A stretch of DNA of 64,000 nucleotides. Source: JABSOG01 sp965277695. GTDB taxonomy: Bacteria; Pseudomonadota; Gammaproteobacteria; Enterobacterales; Alteromonadaceae. Positions within the stretch are counted from its first letter, which is position 1. Each line of letters begins with the position of its first letter. The DNA is taken from contig CBDIDQ010000022.1 of assembly GCA_965277695.1 (NCBI GenBank), positions 5,432 through 69,431 on the forward strand. Direction: 5' to 3'. The notes under the pieces are model-generated. The model was not told the DNA's origin, did no database searches, and saw nothing but the letters and a program-made list of their open reading frames with translations. The position numbers and the translations under genes are program-made. Shown here piece by piece: positions 51,614 through 60,336 of the stretch.

Positions 51614-52363
51614 ATGCAACCTAATATCATCGACATACCCGATTTATTGCTGGTGTTTATTCCAGTGGCGATAGTGTTATCTATTATCTGGCGCTGGGGG
51701 CTAGATATTAAAAGTGCGCTTTATGCCATTGCACGGATGCTGTTGCAGTTGTCGTTGATTGGCTATTTTTTGGTTTATCTGTTTGACGCCAGTAGTGCTT
51801 GGCCCGTTTTGTTGGTGTTAGTGATGATGATGCTAGCGGCTAGCTGGATTGCTTTACGTACCGTTCCAAGCCAACGCAAACAACTTTATGTCAAGTCGCT
51901 AATCGCCATTGTGATCGGCAGTTCAACAGTGTTGATGTTAGTGACTCAGCTGGTGTTGACGTTGCAACCTTGGTATTTGCCTCAATATATGATCCCACTG
52001 GGCGGAATGATTTTTGCCAATGCCATGAACGGCACTAGTCTGGCGGCAGAGCGACTCAATGCGGAGGTCCAACGGGGTGAGAGCTATGAACAAGCCCGTA
52101 ATATCGCCTTTGGGGCTGCGCTTATTCCTATTACCAATGCCTTGTTTGCCGTCGGCTTAGTGTCACTGCCGGGGGTGATGACCGGACAAATTCTCTCAGG
52201 TGTCTCTCCCTTTATTGCTGCCCGCTATCAAATCATGGTGATGGGTATGGTGTTTGGCGCAACGGGTATTTCGACTGCACTGTTTTTAATGCTGGCGAAA
52301 AAAGAATTTATTGGCTTAAATAAAACAGAAAATAAAATAACTCAGGAAGTCGGCAATGAATAA
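51614..52363 (+). CDS. FetB/YbbM-like (UPF0014) ABC permease
   Basis: A 249-residue membrane protein with about six hydrophobic segments, of the FetB/UPF0014 family (iron export permease in E. coli). MIPLGGMIFANAMNGTSLAA and ARYQIMVMGMVFGATGISTA are family blocks. The ATPase FetA, normally next to it, is missing here. Instead it is coupled by an 8-base overlap to a GDPD gene. An ATPase elsewhere could serve it. Confidence 0.85.
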   Translation: MQPNIIDIPDLLLVFIPVAIVLSIIWRWGLDIKSALYAIARMLLQLSLIGYFLVYLFDASSAWPVLLVLVMMMLAASWIALRTVPSQRKQLYVKSLIAIVIGSSTVLMLVTQLVLTLQPWYLPQYMIPLGGMIFANAMNGTSLAAERLNAEVQRGESYEQARNIAFGAALIPITNALFAVGLVSLPGVMTGQILSGVSPFIAARYQIMVMGMVFGATGISTALFLMLAKKEFIGLNKTENKITQEVGNE

Positions 52364-53132
52364 TCGCCTTAGTAACACGCTTAGCGACAAGTATAAAGAC
52401 AAATTGGTCGGCCATCGCGGGTTGATGTTTACCCATCCAGAAAATAGTTTAAGCGCTTTTAAGGCCGCTATTGCCCGGGGAGCCCGCTTTATTGAGTGTG
52501 ACCTGCAATTGACCAAAGACCAACAAGCGGTGGTATTACACGATGAAACCCTGAGCAGAACCGCAGGTGTCGAAGGTTGTATTTTTGACCTGACACTGGC
52601 CGAGGCTCAGGCGATATCGGTGCATTACCCGAAAAAATTCGGCGATAAATATCATCCCGAACCTATCCCTTCACTCGATCAGTTTTTAACCTTGCTGGCT
52701 GAGCATCCAACCGTCACCGCAATGATAGAAATCAAACAGGAAAGCATCGACCATTTCAGTCTGGAAACCTTTATCGATGGGGTGTTTGCTCAGATTGCCG
52801 CTTATCAATCTCAGGTTATTGTCATCTCGTTTAATGCCGATGCGGTCGGGGCAGCTAAACAGGCGGGTTTCAGGTCTGGTTGGGTAGTTCGCGAGATGGA
52901 TCAATCCAGCGAACAACTCGCCAAGCAATTATTACCGGACTATTTAATCACTAACATACTTAAGGTCGATTTTAAGTCGCCAGCACTGTTAACCCAATTG
53001 TGGACGGCTCCTGAGGATCATAATTGGCAATGGATGTTATATGACGTAACTGATCTGACATTGATTAAATCGTTGATCGGCATGGGTGTTGATTTAATTG
53101 AAAGCGGTGATTTCCCGGTGATTTCCTGCTAA
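52356..53132 (+). CDS. Glycerophosphodiester phosphodiesterase (GDPD family)
   Basis: A 258-residue TIM-barrel enzyme. The catalytic motif HRG...HPENSLSAF is followed by FIECDLQLTKDQQAVVLHDE (Glu, Asp and second His). PSLDQFLTLL and MIEIKQE are further family blocks. It has no signal peptide, so it is probably cytosolic like UgpQ and releases glycerol 3-phosphate from lipid headgroup diesters. It overlaps the FetB-like permease gene. Confidence 0.9.
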   Translation: MNNRLSNTLSDKYKDKLVGHRGLMFTHPENSLSAFKAAIARGARFIECDLQLTKDQQAVVLHDETLSRTAGVEGCIFDLTLAEAQAISVHYPKKFGDKYHPEPIPSLDQFLTLLAEHPTVTAMIEIKQESIDHFSLETFIDGVFAQIAAYQSQVIVISFNADAVGAAKQAGFRSGWVVREMDQSSEQLAKQLLPDYLITNILKVDFKSPALLTQLWTAPEDHNWQWMLYDVTDLTLIKSLIGMGVDLIESGDFPVISC

Positions 53133-53149
53133 TATCCTGTTCCTAATCA

Positions 53150-55279
53150 TTAGGGCTGGGCTAACACCTCAGCCACCATTTCACTGAGGGCTTTAAGGCT
53201 AAAAGGTTTGGTTAACAGCTTGTCGACACCCCAGCTTTTAATATCTTCTTTGACCATGAGATCACTATAACCACTGATCATGAGCACGGGTAATTCCGGG
53301 CTAATTTGCTTGATTGCGTCAGTTAGCTGTTTGCCGTTGAGTTTGGGCATATCATAGTCACACAGTAGCAAGTCAAACGTTTTTGGGTGCTGAGTAAAGT
53401 GCTCCAGTGCCAGCTGGCTATCAATAAAACCGGTGACGTGATAACCGACGGTTTTAAGCATGTTTTTCGCCAGTTCGATGATCAGCGGTTCATCATCAAC
53501 CAGTAAAATATGCCCCTCTCCTCGGGGTAAAAGCGAAGGTTTAACCACTTCTGGTGCTGGTAGCTCAGACGAAATAGGAAAAAATACATGAAAGGCCGTC
53601 TCGCCCGAATGTTGTGTATCGCTGACTGTACTGTCTACGGCAATGTGTCCGTTATGTTGCTCAACAATGCCCTGAACAACAGATAAACCGAGTCCTGAGC
53701 CTTGTTCTGCTTTTTTGGTAGTGAAGAAGGGATCGAAGATCCGGTTTAATATCTGCTGGGGGATCCCCGAGCCGTTATCGCTGACACTTAAGTGAATAAA
53801 ATCACCTGCCCGTAGCTCGCCAGTTTGGCTGGTGAATTCTCGGTAACCAGCATTATTGATATTCACTGTTAATGTGCCACCTGTGGCCATTGCATGGCTG
53901 GCATTGATGCATAAATTGAGTATCACCTGATGAATTTCGTCAGCTACAGCATGAATAGGCGGTAAATCCTCAGTGAAGTTGGTGACGATTTTAATATTGG
54001 CCGGGGTCGTGCTTTCAATCAAGGTCAGGGTATCTTCGACTAAATTGCTGAGTTGCACTGGTGTTCTATGAGATATTGAACGACCACCATATGCCAGCAT
54101 TTTTTGCACCAAATGACTGCCTCGCTCGCCAGCAGTATAAATTCGTTTAAGCCATTGGGTTTCAGTGTCCCCTTCGTCGTGTTTATTGATGAGCATTTCG
54201 GTATAACCCAAAATAGGTGTCAGTAGATTGTTGAATTCATGGGCAATCCCGCCGGTTAACACCCCAATGGCTTCCAGTTTATGTGCCTGACGAAGCTGTT
54301 CTTGGATTTTTTTACGCTCGGTGATGTCGGTGATAGAAATAAACAATTGCGTCTGTTGTGTATCTGCTATGGCAATGCCTTCGAGCTGAACCCAAATAGT
54401 ACTTTCGTCTTGCCTGAACAACATCAGTTCACAGTGTTGTTTGGTTTGGCTTTCAAGACATTTAAGTCGGTATAAATAAAAAATATCCTGATATTCACTA
54501 CAAATGAATTGGGTAAATTTAACCCCGTTGAGGTAATGTTTACCCATGGCTTGGCGTGCTGTGAGGGTCAAACGCGCTTCACATTGTCCGAGCAAGACGG
54601 TGCCAGCAAAGTTGATCTCTTGGATTAACCCATCATGACTGAGGGTCATATAACCGCTGGGATCTAAATCATATAAATCAAAATATTTGTTGCGCGAGAC
54701 TTCTAGTTCGATTTGGGCTTCGCGCAATTGTTCATTTTGCAATTCGAGTTCAATTTGATGAATTTGCAGTTCTTCATTGAGCTTACTGATTTGGTTGTCA
54801 CTTTGGTGTTTTTGTAAGGCGATTTCGATGGTCGTGGCCAGTTCGTTGCTAGCCACTGGCAGCAGTAGGTATCCCATTGGTACTGTGGTTTTGGCGCGAG
54901 CCAATGTGGACTCAGTGGTATCGGTGGTCAAGTAAATAAACGGTAGATTGTAGGGGGAGCGGATTTGCTGTGCTAATGTGATCCCATCCATTGTGCCTTC
55001 AAGTGCAGTATCGGTTATCACCAAGTCTGGTGATATTTCACTAATAACAGCTAGCGCAGTTGTGCCGGATTGCACTCTAGTGCAGCGATATCCCAGCTGT
55101 TGCAGTTGATGTGAAACATTAAAAGGCGATACCGTTGGACCCTCAACCAATAGCACAGAGATCGTCGGTTTTACTGGCTGCTCAGGCTGCACTGGCTGTG
55201 TCTGCTGGTTAAGCAATCCGGTAGCCAGTTGACGTAAGTCGTTAGTTGCTGATTTTTGGTTTTTGGTTTTATTTTTCAT
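53150..55279 (-). CDS. Hybrid histidine kinase, REC-PAS-HisKA-HATPase-REC
   Basis: A 709-residue cytosolic sensor kinase. The N-terminal receiver (about residues 40-160) has the phospho-Asp in PDLVITDTALEGTMDG, then comes coiled coil and a PAS domain (about 195-330). HisKA has the His in LTGGIAHEFNNLLTPILGYT, HATPase has ILNLCINASHAMATGG and DNGSGIP, and the C-terminal receiver has the Asp in FDLLLCDYDMPKLNGKQL. No membrane segment. The CheB-CheR-PAS protein upstream on the same strand is a natural partner; about 100 bases with a PAS-like remnant lie between. Confidence 0.92.
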   Translation of the reverse strand: MKNKTKNQKSATNDLRQLATGLLNQQTQPVQPEQPVKPTISVLLVEGPTVSPFNVSHQLQQLGYRCTRVQSGTTALAVISEISPDLVITDTALEGTMDGITLAQQIRSPYNLPFIYLTTDTTESTLARAKTTVPMGYLLLPVASNELATTIEIALQKHQSDNQISKLNEELQIHQIELELQNEQLREAQIELEVSRNKYFDLYDLDPSGYMTLSHDGLIQEINFAGTVLLGQCEARLTLTARQAMGKHYLNGVKFTQFICSEYQDIFYLYRLKCLESQTKQHCELMLFRQDESTIWVQLEGIAIADTQQTQLFISITDITERKKIQEQLRQAHKLEAIGVLTGGIAHEFNNLLTPILGYTEMLINKHDEGDTETQWLKRIYTAGERGSHLVQKMLAYGGRSISHRTPVQLSNLVEDTLTLIESTTPANIKIVTNFTEDLPPIHAVADEIHQVILNLCINASHAMATGGTLTVNINNAGYREFTSQTGELRAGDFIHLSVSDNGSGIPQQILNRIFDPFFTTKKAEQGSGLGLSVVQGIVEQHNGHIAVDSTVSDTQHSGETAFHVFFPISSELPAPEVVKPSLLPRGEGHILLVDDEPLIIELAKNMLKTVGYHVTGFIDSQLALEHFTQHPKTFDLLLCDYDMPKLNGKQLTDAIKQISPELPVLMISGYSDLMVKEDIKSWGVDKLLTKPFSLKALSEMVAEVLAQP

Positions 55280-55281
55280 GG

Positions 55282-55380
55282 TTAATGGTTTTTAACCTTG
55301 CCTGAGCTTGATGATACGCCCAGTAAGTGAATGAGTTTACCTGTTTGATCATAGGCGGTTTTTCGCCAAAGACAAACGCT
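55282..55380 (-). pseudogene. Remnant of a PAS/PAC segment after the CheB-CheR gene
   Basis: Directly after the CheB-CheR stop, in another frame, about 30 codons encode WRKTAYDQTGKLIHLLGVSS, a typical PAC ending (YDxxGKLxHLLGVSxD). This suggests that a PAS domain once stood here and that a deletion or frameshift cut it, leaving the stop at 55379-55381. Very short evidence; a chance match is possible. Confidence 0.45.
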
Positions 55381-58015
55381 ATTCATTGCGGTGCAAGGTC
55401 TTTTCAATTGCTGTGCGTTTGGCGATCTCTTGTTGCAGCTTTTCGCTGAGTTTTCTTTCTGCCGAAATATCAATGAAAGTGATCACAACGCCGTCAATGA
55501 CATTTTCTATGGTGCGGTAAGGCGATATTTTTAATAGATACCACCGACCACCTTTGGCTTTGACTTCAACAGCGCGGGGGATCAGGGTTTTGAGCACTTC
55601 GGTGGCGTCATCGGTCATATTGTCATAATCAAGATTCGAGGTGATGTCATCAACCGGACGACCTACATCCGAGGCGATCAGTTTGATGATCTTGGTTGCA
55701 TGGGTGGTAAAGCGGCTGATATTTAGGTGAGTGTCTAAAAAAACTGTCGGTATTTCAGTGCCATCAAGCAGGTTTTTCATGTCATTGGCGGTTTTCGACA
55801 ACTCGTCAATTTTGTTTTGTAATTCGGTGTTGACCGAAAGCAGTTCTTCATTTAGTGAGTTTTGCTCTTCCTTTGAGGTTTCAAGCTCTTCGTTGGCACT
55901 TTGTAGTTCTTCATTGGTCGATTGCAATTCTTCATTAGCGGATTTGAGCTCTTCATTGGACGTTTCCATCTCTTCAATGGTGGTTTGCAGGGCCTCTTTG
56001 GTATGATCTAGCTCTTGTTCTAGTGCTTCTACCACTTCAAGGCTGACTTTGCTGGCACGGGTTTTGGTTTTCAGTGTGCCAGACTCCAAAACGGTTGAGT
56101 GTTTTTTAAACGATACCATTAAGATGTTTTCTTCTGGCCCCTGATTCGACAAGGGTTTGACGATAAGATTGAAGCTGTCGTCATCACTACCACTTTGTAG
56201 TTTTAGTCCATCATAGGTTATTTTACTTTTTTGCACCGATGCCTTGCGCACGGCAGATGGTAGTTCAACCTTGAGTCCAGCACGGGCCATTTCAAAAACA
56301 CTGTAAACTTTACCGGTGCCGGTAGGTAGTTCAAGGTACTTACCGGTTTGCCCATAAACGTAAAGGATCACGCCTTTTTCGTTGATGATCACACTGGGCA
56401 GGGCATATTCTTCCAGTAGGATTTGTTCGTAAGCTTGAGTGGCGTTCAATACTTTTGCCCTCGTAATTGGTGGCGTTTTTTGACCTGAGGCGCTTAGACG
56501 AAAATCCATGACCTCGTGAGTGGTAGATAATGACGTTTCTTTACGTTGGTAAATCTTCCATTTTCTGTCTAATGTCGAAAATAAATCAACATAACTGCCA
56601 ACGCTCTCGGATGAACCAAGAAACAAGATGCCAGTGGGATTGAGACTGTAATGGAAGATCGGAAAGAGTTTTTTCTGCAATTCTGCATCCATATAAATGA
56701 GTAGGTTGCGACAGCAGATTAAATCAAGCTTGGTGAATGGCGGATCTTTGATCAGGTTTTGCGAAGCAAACACAATCATTTCGCGAATATCTTTCTTGAC
56801 CAGATAGCCATTTTCTTCCTTGATAAAAAACCGCTGTAAGCGATCAGCGCTGATATCATCGCTGATGCTCAACTCAAAACGTCCCTGACGGGCCACAGCA
56901 ATGGCATTATCATCAATATCAGTGGCAAACACTTGAATATTGAGATGAATATTTAGCCTTTCGATACTTTCACGTAACATGATAGCGACGGAATAAGCCT
57001 CTTCGCCACTGGAGCAAGCGGGGATCCACACCCGAATACAATAATCGTTGGGTTTGTCGGCGAGCAGATTGGGTAGCACTTGTTTTTCGAGGAACTTAAA
57101 TGCGTCCGGATCACGAAAGAAATTGGTTACCCCAATCAATAGCTCTTTAAACAAGATTTGCACTTCATGAGGCGTTTCTTGCAGATATCTAACGTAGTGG
57201 GAGATATTATCCAGATGATGAACATTCATTCGTCGACTAATACGCCGACAGATCGTATTTTGCTTGTAAAGCGAAAAATCGTGACCACTGCTGGCCCTGA
57301 GTAGCAGAAAGATTTTCTGCAATGCCGCTGGCACGTTGCCCTCAATGACAGGTAATTTATCTACCGTCTTATTCGAAAAGTTGTCGATATACTGGACTAA
57401 TACTTCCGGCATATCTGCCGGGTCAAGAATATAATCCACCAAATTGGTGTTGATAGCGCTTTTAGGCATACTGGTACTTTGGGCTGAATCAGGGTCTTGC
57501 ACCATCACCATGCCCATTTCACTTTTGATCGCCCTCAGACCCAAAGTCCCATCACTCCCCATGCCAGAGAGGATAATGCAGGCTGCCATTTCTCGTTGTT
57601 CTTCGGCCAGTGAGTGAAAAAAATAATCAATCGACATTCTTGAATGGCGATCTGTTGAGGCTTGGTTTAACCGCAGGCTGCCATTGACGATGGCGACGTT
57701 AAAGTTTGGTGGGATCACATAAATACAATTGGCTTTTACTTTGACACCATTGATGATGGGGTAAACCGCCATTTTGGTCGATTTTTGGATCAGCTCTGGC
57801 AAAATGCTTGAATGGGTCGGGTCTAGGTGTGATACCACCACAAAAGCAAGGTTGCTGTCGCTTGGCATATTTTGAAAAAACGCTTCTAATGCGGCTAATC
57901 CGCCAGCCGAAGCACCAATACCAACAACGTACAATGCCTTGTGTGCGTTTTTCTCATGGTCAGTTAGCACCTGACCAATGATGGCTGTTTTTGGGTTTTT
58001 GTTTTGAGCAGGCAT
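55379..58015 (-). CDS. CheB-CheR-PAS fusion protein
   Basis: An 878-residue fusion. The CheB methylesterase domain is first (about 30-215; GIGASAGGLAALEAFF, VVSHLDPTHSSILPEL, LSGMGSDGTLGL). It is followed by the CheR methyltransferase (about 230-490; SGHDFSLYKQNTICRRISRR, VWIPACSSGEEAYSVAIMLR, DLICCRNLLIYM). Then comes a Glu/Ser-rich coiled coil (about 650-740, repeats of NEELQSTNEELQSANEELE) and a PAS domain to the end. Such proteins act outside classical chemotaxis, feeding hybrid kinases like the one downstream. The C-terminus looks truncated (see the remnant next to it). Confidence 0.93.
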   Translation of the reverse strand: MPAQNKNPKTAIIGQVLTDHEKNAHKALYVVGIGASAGGLAALEAFFQNMPSDSNLAFVVVSHLDPTHSSILPELIQKSTKMAVYPIINGVKVKANCIYVIPPNFNVAIVNGSLRLNQASTDRHSRMSIDYFFHSLAEEQREMAACIILSGMGSDGTLGLRAIKSEMGMVMVQDPDSAQSTSMPKSAINTNLVDYILDPADMPEVLVQYIDNFSNKTVDKLPVIEGNVPAALQKIFLLLRASSGHDFSLYKQNTICRRISRRMNVHHLDNISHYVRYLQETPHEVQILFKELLIGVTNFFRDPDAFKFLEKQVLPNLLADKPNDYCIRVWIPACSSGEEAYSVAIMLRESIERLNIHLNIQVFATDIDDNAIAVARQGRFELSISDDISADRLQRFFIKEENGYLVKKDIREMIVFASQNLIKDPPFTKLDLICCRNLLIYMDAELQKKLFPIFHYSLNPTGILFLGSSESVGSYVDLFSTLDRKWKIYQRKETSLSTTHEVMDFRLSASGQKTPPITRAKVLNATQAYEQILLEEYALPSVIINEKGVILYVYGQTGKYLELPTGTGKVYSVFEMARAGLKVELPSAVRKASVQKSKITYDGLKLQSGSDDDSFNLIVKPLSNQGPEENILMVSFKKHSTVLESGTLKTKTRASKVSLEVVEALEQELDHTKEALQTTIEEMETSNEELKSANEELQSTNEELQSANEELETSKEEQNSLNEELLSVNTELQNKIDELSKTANDMKNLLDGTEIPTVFLDTHLNISRFTTHATKIIKLIASDVGRPVDDITSNLDYDNMTDDATEVLKTLIPRAVEVKAKGGRWYLLKISPYRTIENVIDGVVITFIDISAERKLSEKLQQEIAKRTAIEKTLHRNE

Positions 58016-58142
58016 AACGTTTCCTGTGCTAAATCACTGACTAGGGTGGTAATGGGTGGGTGGATGGTAAACCCTATCGTTTGCCGATACCATACTTAAT
58101 TTGGCGTTCTTGATGGCCGTAATTGTGGTCTCTGGTATTCGT

Positions 58143-58898
58143 TTAATGGTGCGGTACAGTATGAGTCGTTGCGCCAATAAAAGCCAAAATCCACTGGGCT
58201 ATCAATTGATGGTCTGGTGAGTGAGCATAAGAGTCAATCGCCTTTTGATATACAGATTCTTTGATGATGGTTTTGCGACTGTCGAGTAACCCTAAAGAAT
58301 AATCGATACTAAATTCTGGATGCCCTTGAAAGCATAAAATGTGCTCATCAATAATATAAGCGCTATTGGGACAAAAATCATTACCTGCCAGTAAGCTGGC
58401 ATCTGGGGGCAGTTGCAACACCTGATCTTGATGACTAACCAGTAAATTGAAGTCGCTTTTATCCGTCGTCAACCAAGGCAAAGATAGCCCAGCTGCCAGA
58501 GTGCTGGTACTGATACCCAACCCCCAACCTTGGTCACTTTTACCCGCTCGTCCGCCGAGGGTATGGGCGATGATCTGATGACCAAAACAAATGCCGACTA
58601 ATTTTTTACGGCGGTGATGTAATTCACTAATATAAGTCCTTAACTGCATCATCCAGTCATCAGTCGCGTAACTGTCACTTTTGCTGCCCGTGATAAGGTA
58701 AGCGTCATTGTCGTCAATATTAGCAGGGTACTCGCCCTCGATGACATTGTAAGAATTGATGGTTAACCGGGTATTTTCGTTTTGGAGTAGGGTGGTAAAC
58801 ATTTCAGGATAAGAGCCAAACTTAGCGCGTAATTCGTCAGCAACTATGCCAGTTTCAAGAATGCCAAGGGTTATTTGTTGTTGCAAAGGTTGCGTCAT
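58143..58898 (-). CDS. Class I glutamine amidotransferase-like hydrolase
   Basis: A 251-residue class I GATase domain protein. The nucleophile Cys lies in LVGICFGHQIIAHTLGG and the His in LCFQGHPEFSIDY. It is not fused to a synthetase. Its gene overlaps the iron alcohol dehydrogenase by four bases. In this operon it most likely removes glutamate from a gamma-glutamyl intermediate, the job done by PuuD in putrescine breakdown, although PuuD itself is a different class of GATase-like protein. Confidence 0.85.
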   Translation of the reverse strand: MTQPLQQQITLGILETGIVADELRAKFGSYPEMFTTLLQNENTRLTINSYNVIEGEYPANIDDNDAYLITGSKSDSYATDDWMMQLRTYISELHHRRKKLVGICFGHQIIAHTLGGRAGKSDQGWGLGISTSTLAAGLSLPWLTTDKSDFNLLVSHQDQVLQLPPDASLLAGNDFCPNSAYIIDEHILCFQGHPEFSIDYSLGLLDSRKTIIKESVYQKAIDSYAHSPDHQLIAQWILAFIGATTHTVPHH

Positions 58899-60067
58899 GA
58901 TGTTTTACCCTTAACTGCACTGACAAATATCGCGGCGTAATCAGCGGCATTAAGGGCAATCGGATTACCGCCTGAACTAGGGTCTAACACCGCTTGTTCA
59001 CCGATATGAACAGCTTGCTCAGCCTCGATGCCAATCTCACTGAGGGTGGTGGGGATTTTCAGTTGGGTGGTGAAATCTGCTAGCCAGTGCATAAAGCCGT
59101 CGAAGGTCGCGTCATCGAGTCGTAGATGATGGGCGATTTCACTGATTTTATCGTCGATAGCCGCACGATTACGAATTAATACATAAGGCAGCAAAATGGC
59201 GTTAAGCAGGCCATGATGGGCGTCGAATATTGCGCCTAATGGGTGTGCCAATGCATGGACGCCACCGAGTCCTTTTTGAAAAGCCGTGGCACCCATGGTA
59301 GAGGCAATCATCATATGACTGCGAGCCACCAAATTATTGCCATCAGCAACCGCAGTGGGTAACCATTGTTTGATTAAGCGCATTCCCTCCAGCGCAATAC
59401 CCTCAGCCATGGGGTGATAACCGGGTGCACAAAATGCTTCCAAATTATGCACAAAAGCATCAAGTCCGGTGGCAGCGGTAATATGAGCGGGCAATCCGGC
59501 GGTTAATGCTGGGTCGGCAATTACCACTTGAGGTAGCATTTTCGGATGAAAGATAATTTTTTTGTTTCGCTGTTGTTCATCAACAATCACTGATGCTCGG
59601 CCCACTTCTGAACCGGTACCACTGGTGGTTGGAATGGCAATAATTGGCGCGACGCCTTGTTCATCTACCCGTTGCCAGTTATCACCGACATCTTCAAAAT
59701 CCCATAATGGCCGAGTTTGCCCCACCATCAAGGCAATGGCTTTGCCTGCATCTAATCCGCTACCACCACCTAAAGCGATGATGCCATCATGTCCGCCCTG
59801 ACGATAAGCCGTGACGCCAGCATCAATGTTGCTGCCGCTGGGGTTAGGTTTGACATCGCAAAATAACTTAGGGTAAGGAGCCTGTTGTAATAGAGTTTGC
59901 ACAAAAGGCAGTTCAGCCAGCCCTTTATCGGTCACCAACAAGGGATTGCTGATGTTTAACTGTGCACAAACCTCAGCCAGCTCGCTAATGCGCCCGGCAC
60001 CAAAGCGAATGCTGGTGGGGTAATTCCAATTGCCGCTTAAGCGGGATAATTCGGTTAAATCAGGCAT
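58895..60067 (-). CDS. Iron-containing alcohol dehydrogenase
   Basis: A 390-residue group III dehydrogenase. GGGSGLDAGKAIALMVG binds NAD, PTTSGTGSEVGRASVI is the family signature, and HALAHPLGAIFDAHHG carries metal-binding His residues. It overlaps the GATase gene and follows the ALDH gene with a repeat in between. Presumed substrate: the alcohol group of a gamma-glutamyl amino alcohol, by context. Confidence 0.9.
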   Translation of the reverse strand: MPDLTELSRLSGNWNYPTSIRFGAGRISELAEVCAQLNISNPLLVTDKGLAELPFVQTLLQQAPYPKLFCDVKPNPSGSNIDAGVTAYRQGGHDGIIALGGGSGLDAGKAIALMVGQTRPLWDFEDVGDNWQRVDEQGVAPIIAIPTTSGTGSEVGRASVIVDEQQRNKKIIFHPKMLPQVVIADPALTAGLPAHITAATGLDAFVHNLEAFCAPGYHPMAEGIALEGMRLIKQWLPTAVADGNNLVARSHMMIASTMGATAFQKGLGGVHALAHPLGAIFDAHHGLLNAILLPYVLIRNRAAIDDKISEIAHHLRLDDATFDGFMHWLADFTTQLKIPTTLSEIGIEAEQAVHIGEQAVLDPSSGGNPIALNAADYAAIFVSAVKGKTS

Positions 60068-60122
60068 GGGGATCCCCTTGTTTTTTGTTGTATATCTTGA
60101 CGTTAATGTGGTTCTTCAACGT

Positions 60123-60300
60123 GTGCCGCTGTGTTCTTTAAAAGACTACCACTGAGACACGGAGACACGGAGAAAAGCAAGGTCAAAAGACTTTAAAACC
60201 TGATTTTTTGCTTTTGATTTACCTCCGTACCTCCGTGTCTCCGTGGTGAATAAGCTTTTGCTTTTAAAGAACGAAGCGCTCCAAAAACCTGAAAAGACCA
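60123..60300. repeat. Long hairpin repeat, family A, copy 4 (degraded)
   Basis: The inner arms ACTGAGACACGGAGACACGG and CCTCCGTGTCTCCGTGG and the right end AAGAACGAAGCGCTCC are kept. The left end and flanks have drifted (GTGCCGCTGTGTTCTTT). It sits inside the gamma-glutamylation operon, between the ALDH and Fe-ADH genes. Confidence 0.8.
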
Positions 60301-60336
60301 TTGGCTTTGTAACAATCACCACACTAAACATCAAAT

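Noticed and set aside
55731..56006. Plus-strand Ser/Cys/Leu-rich frame of 91 codons
   Set aside because: Antisense of the NEELQS coiled-coil repeats in the CheB-CheR protein; an effect of repeated codons.
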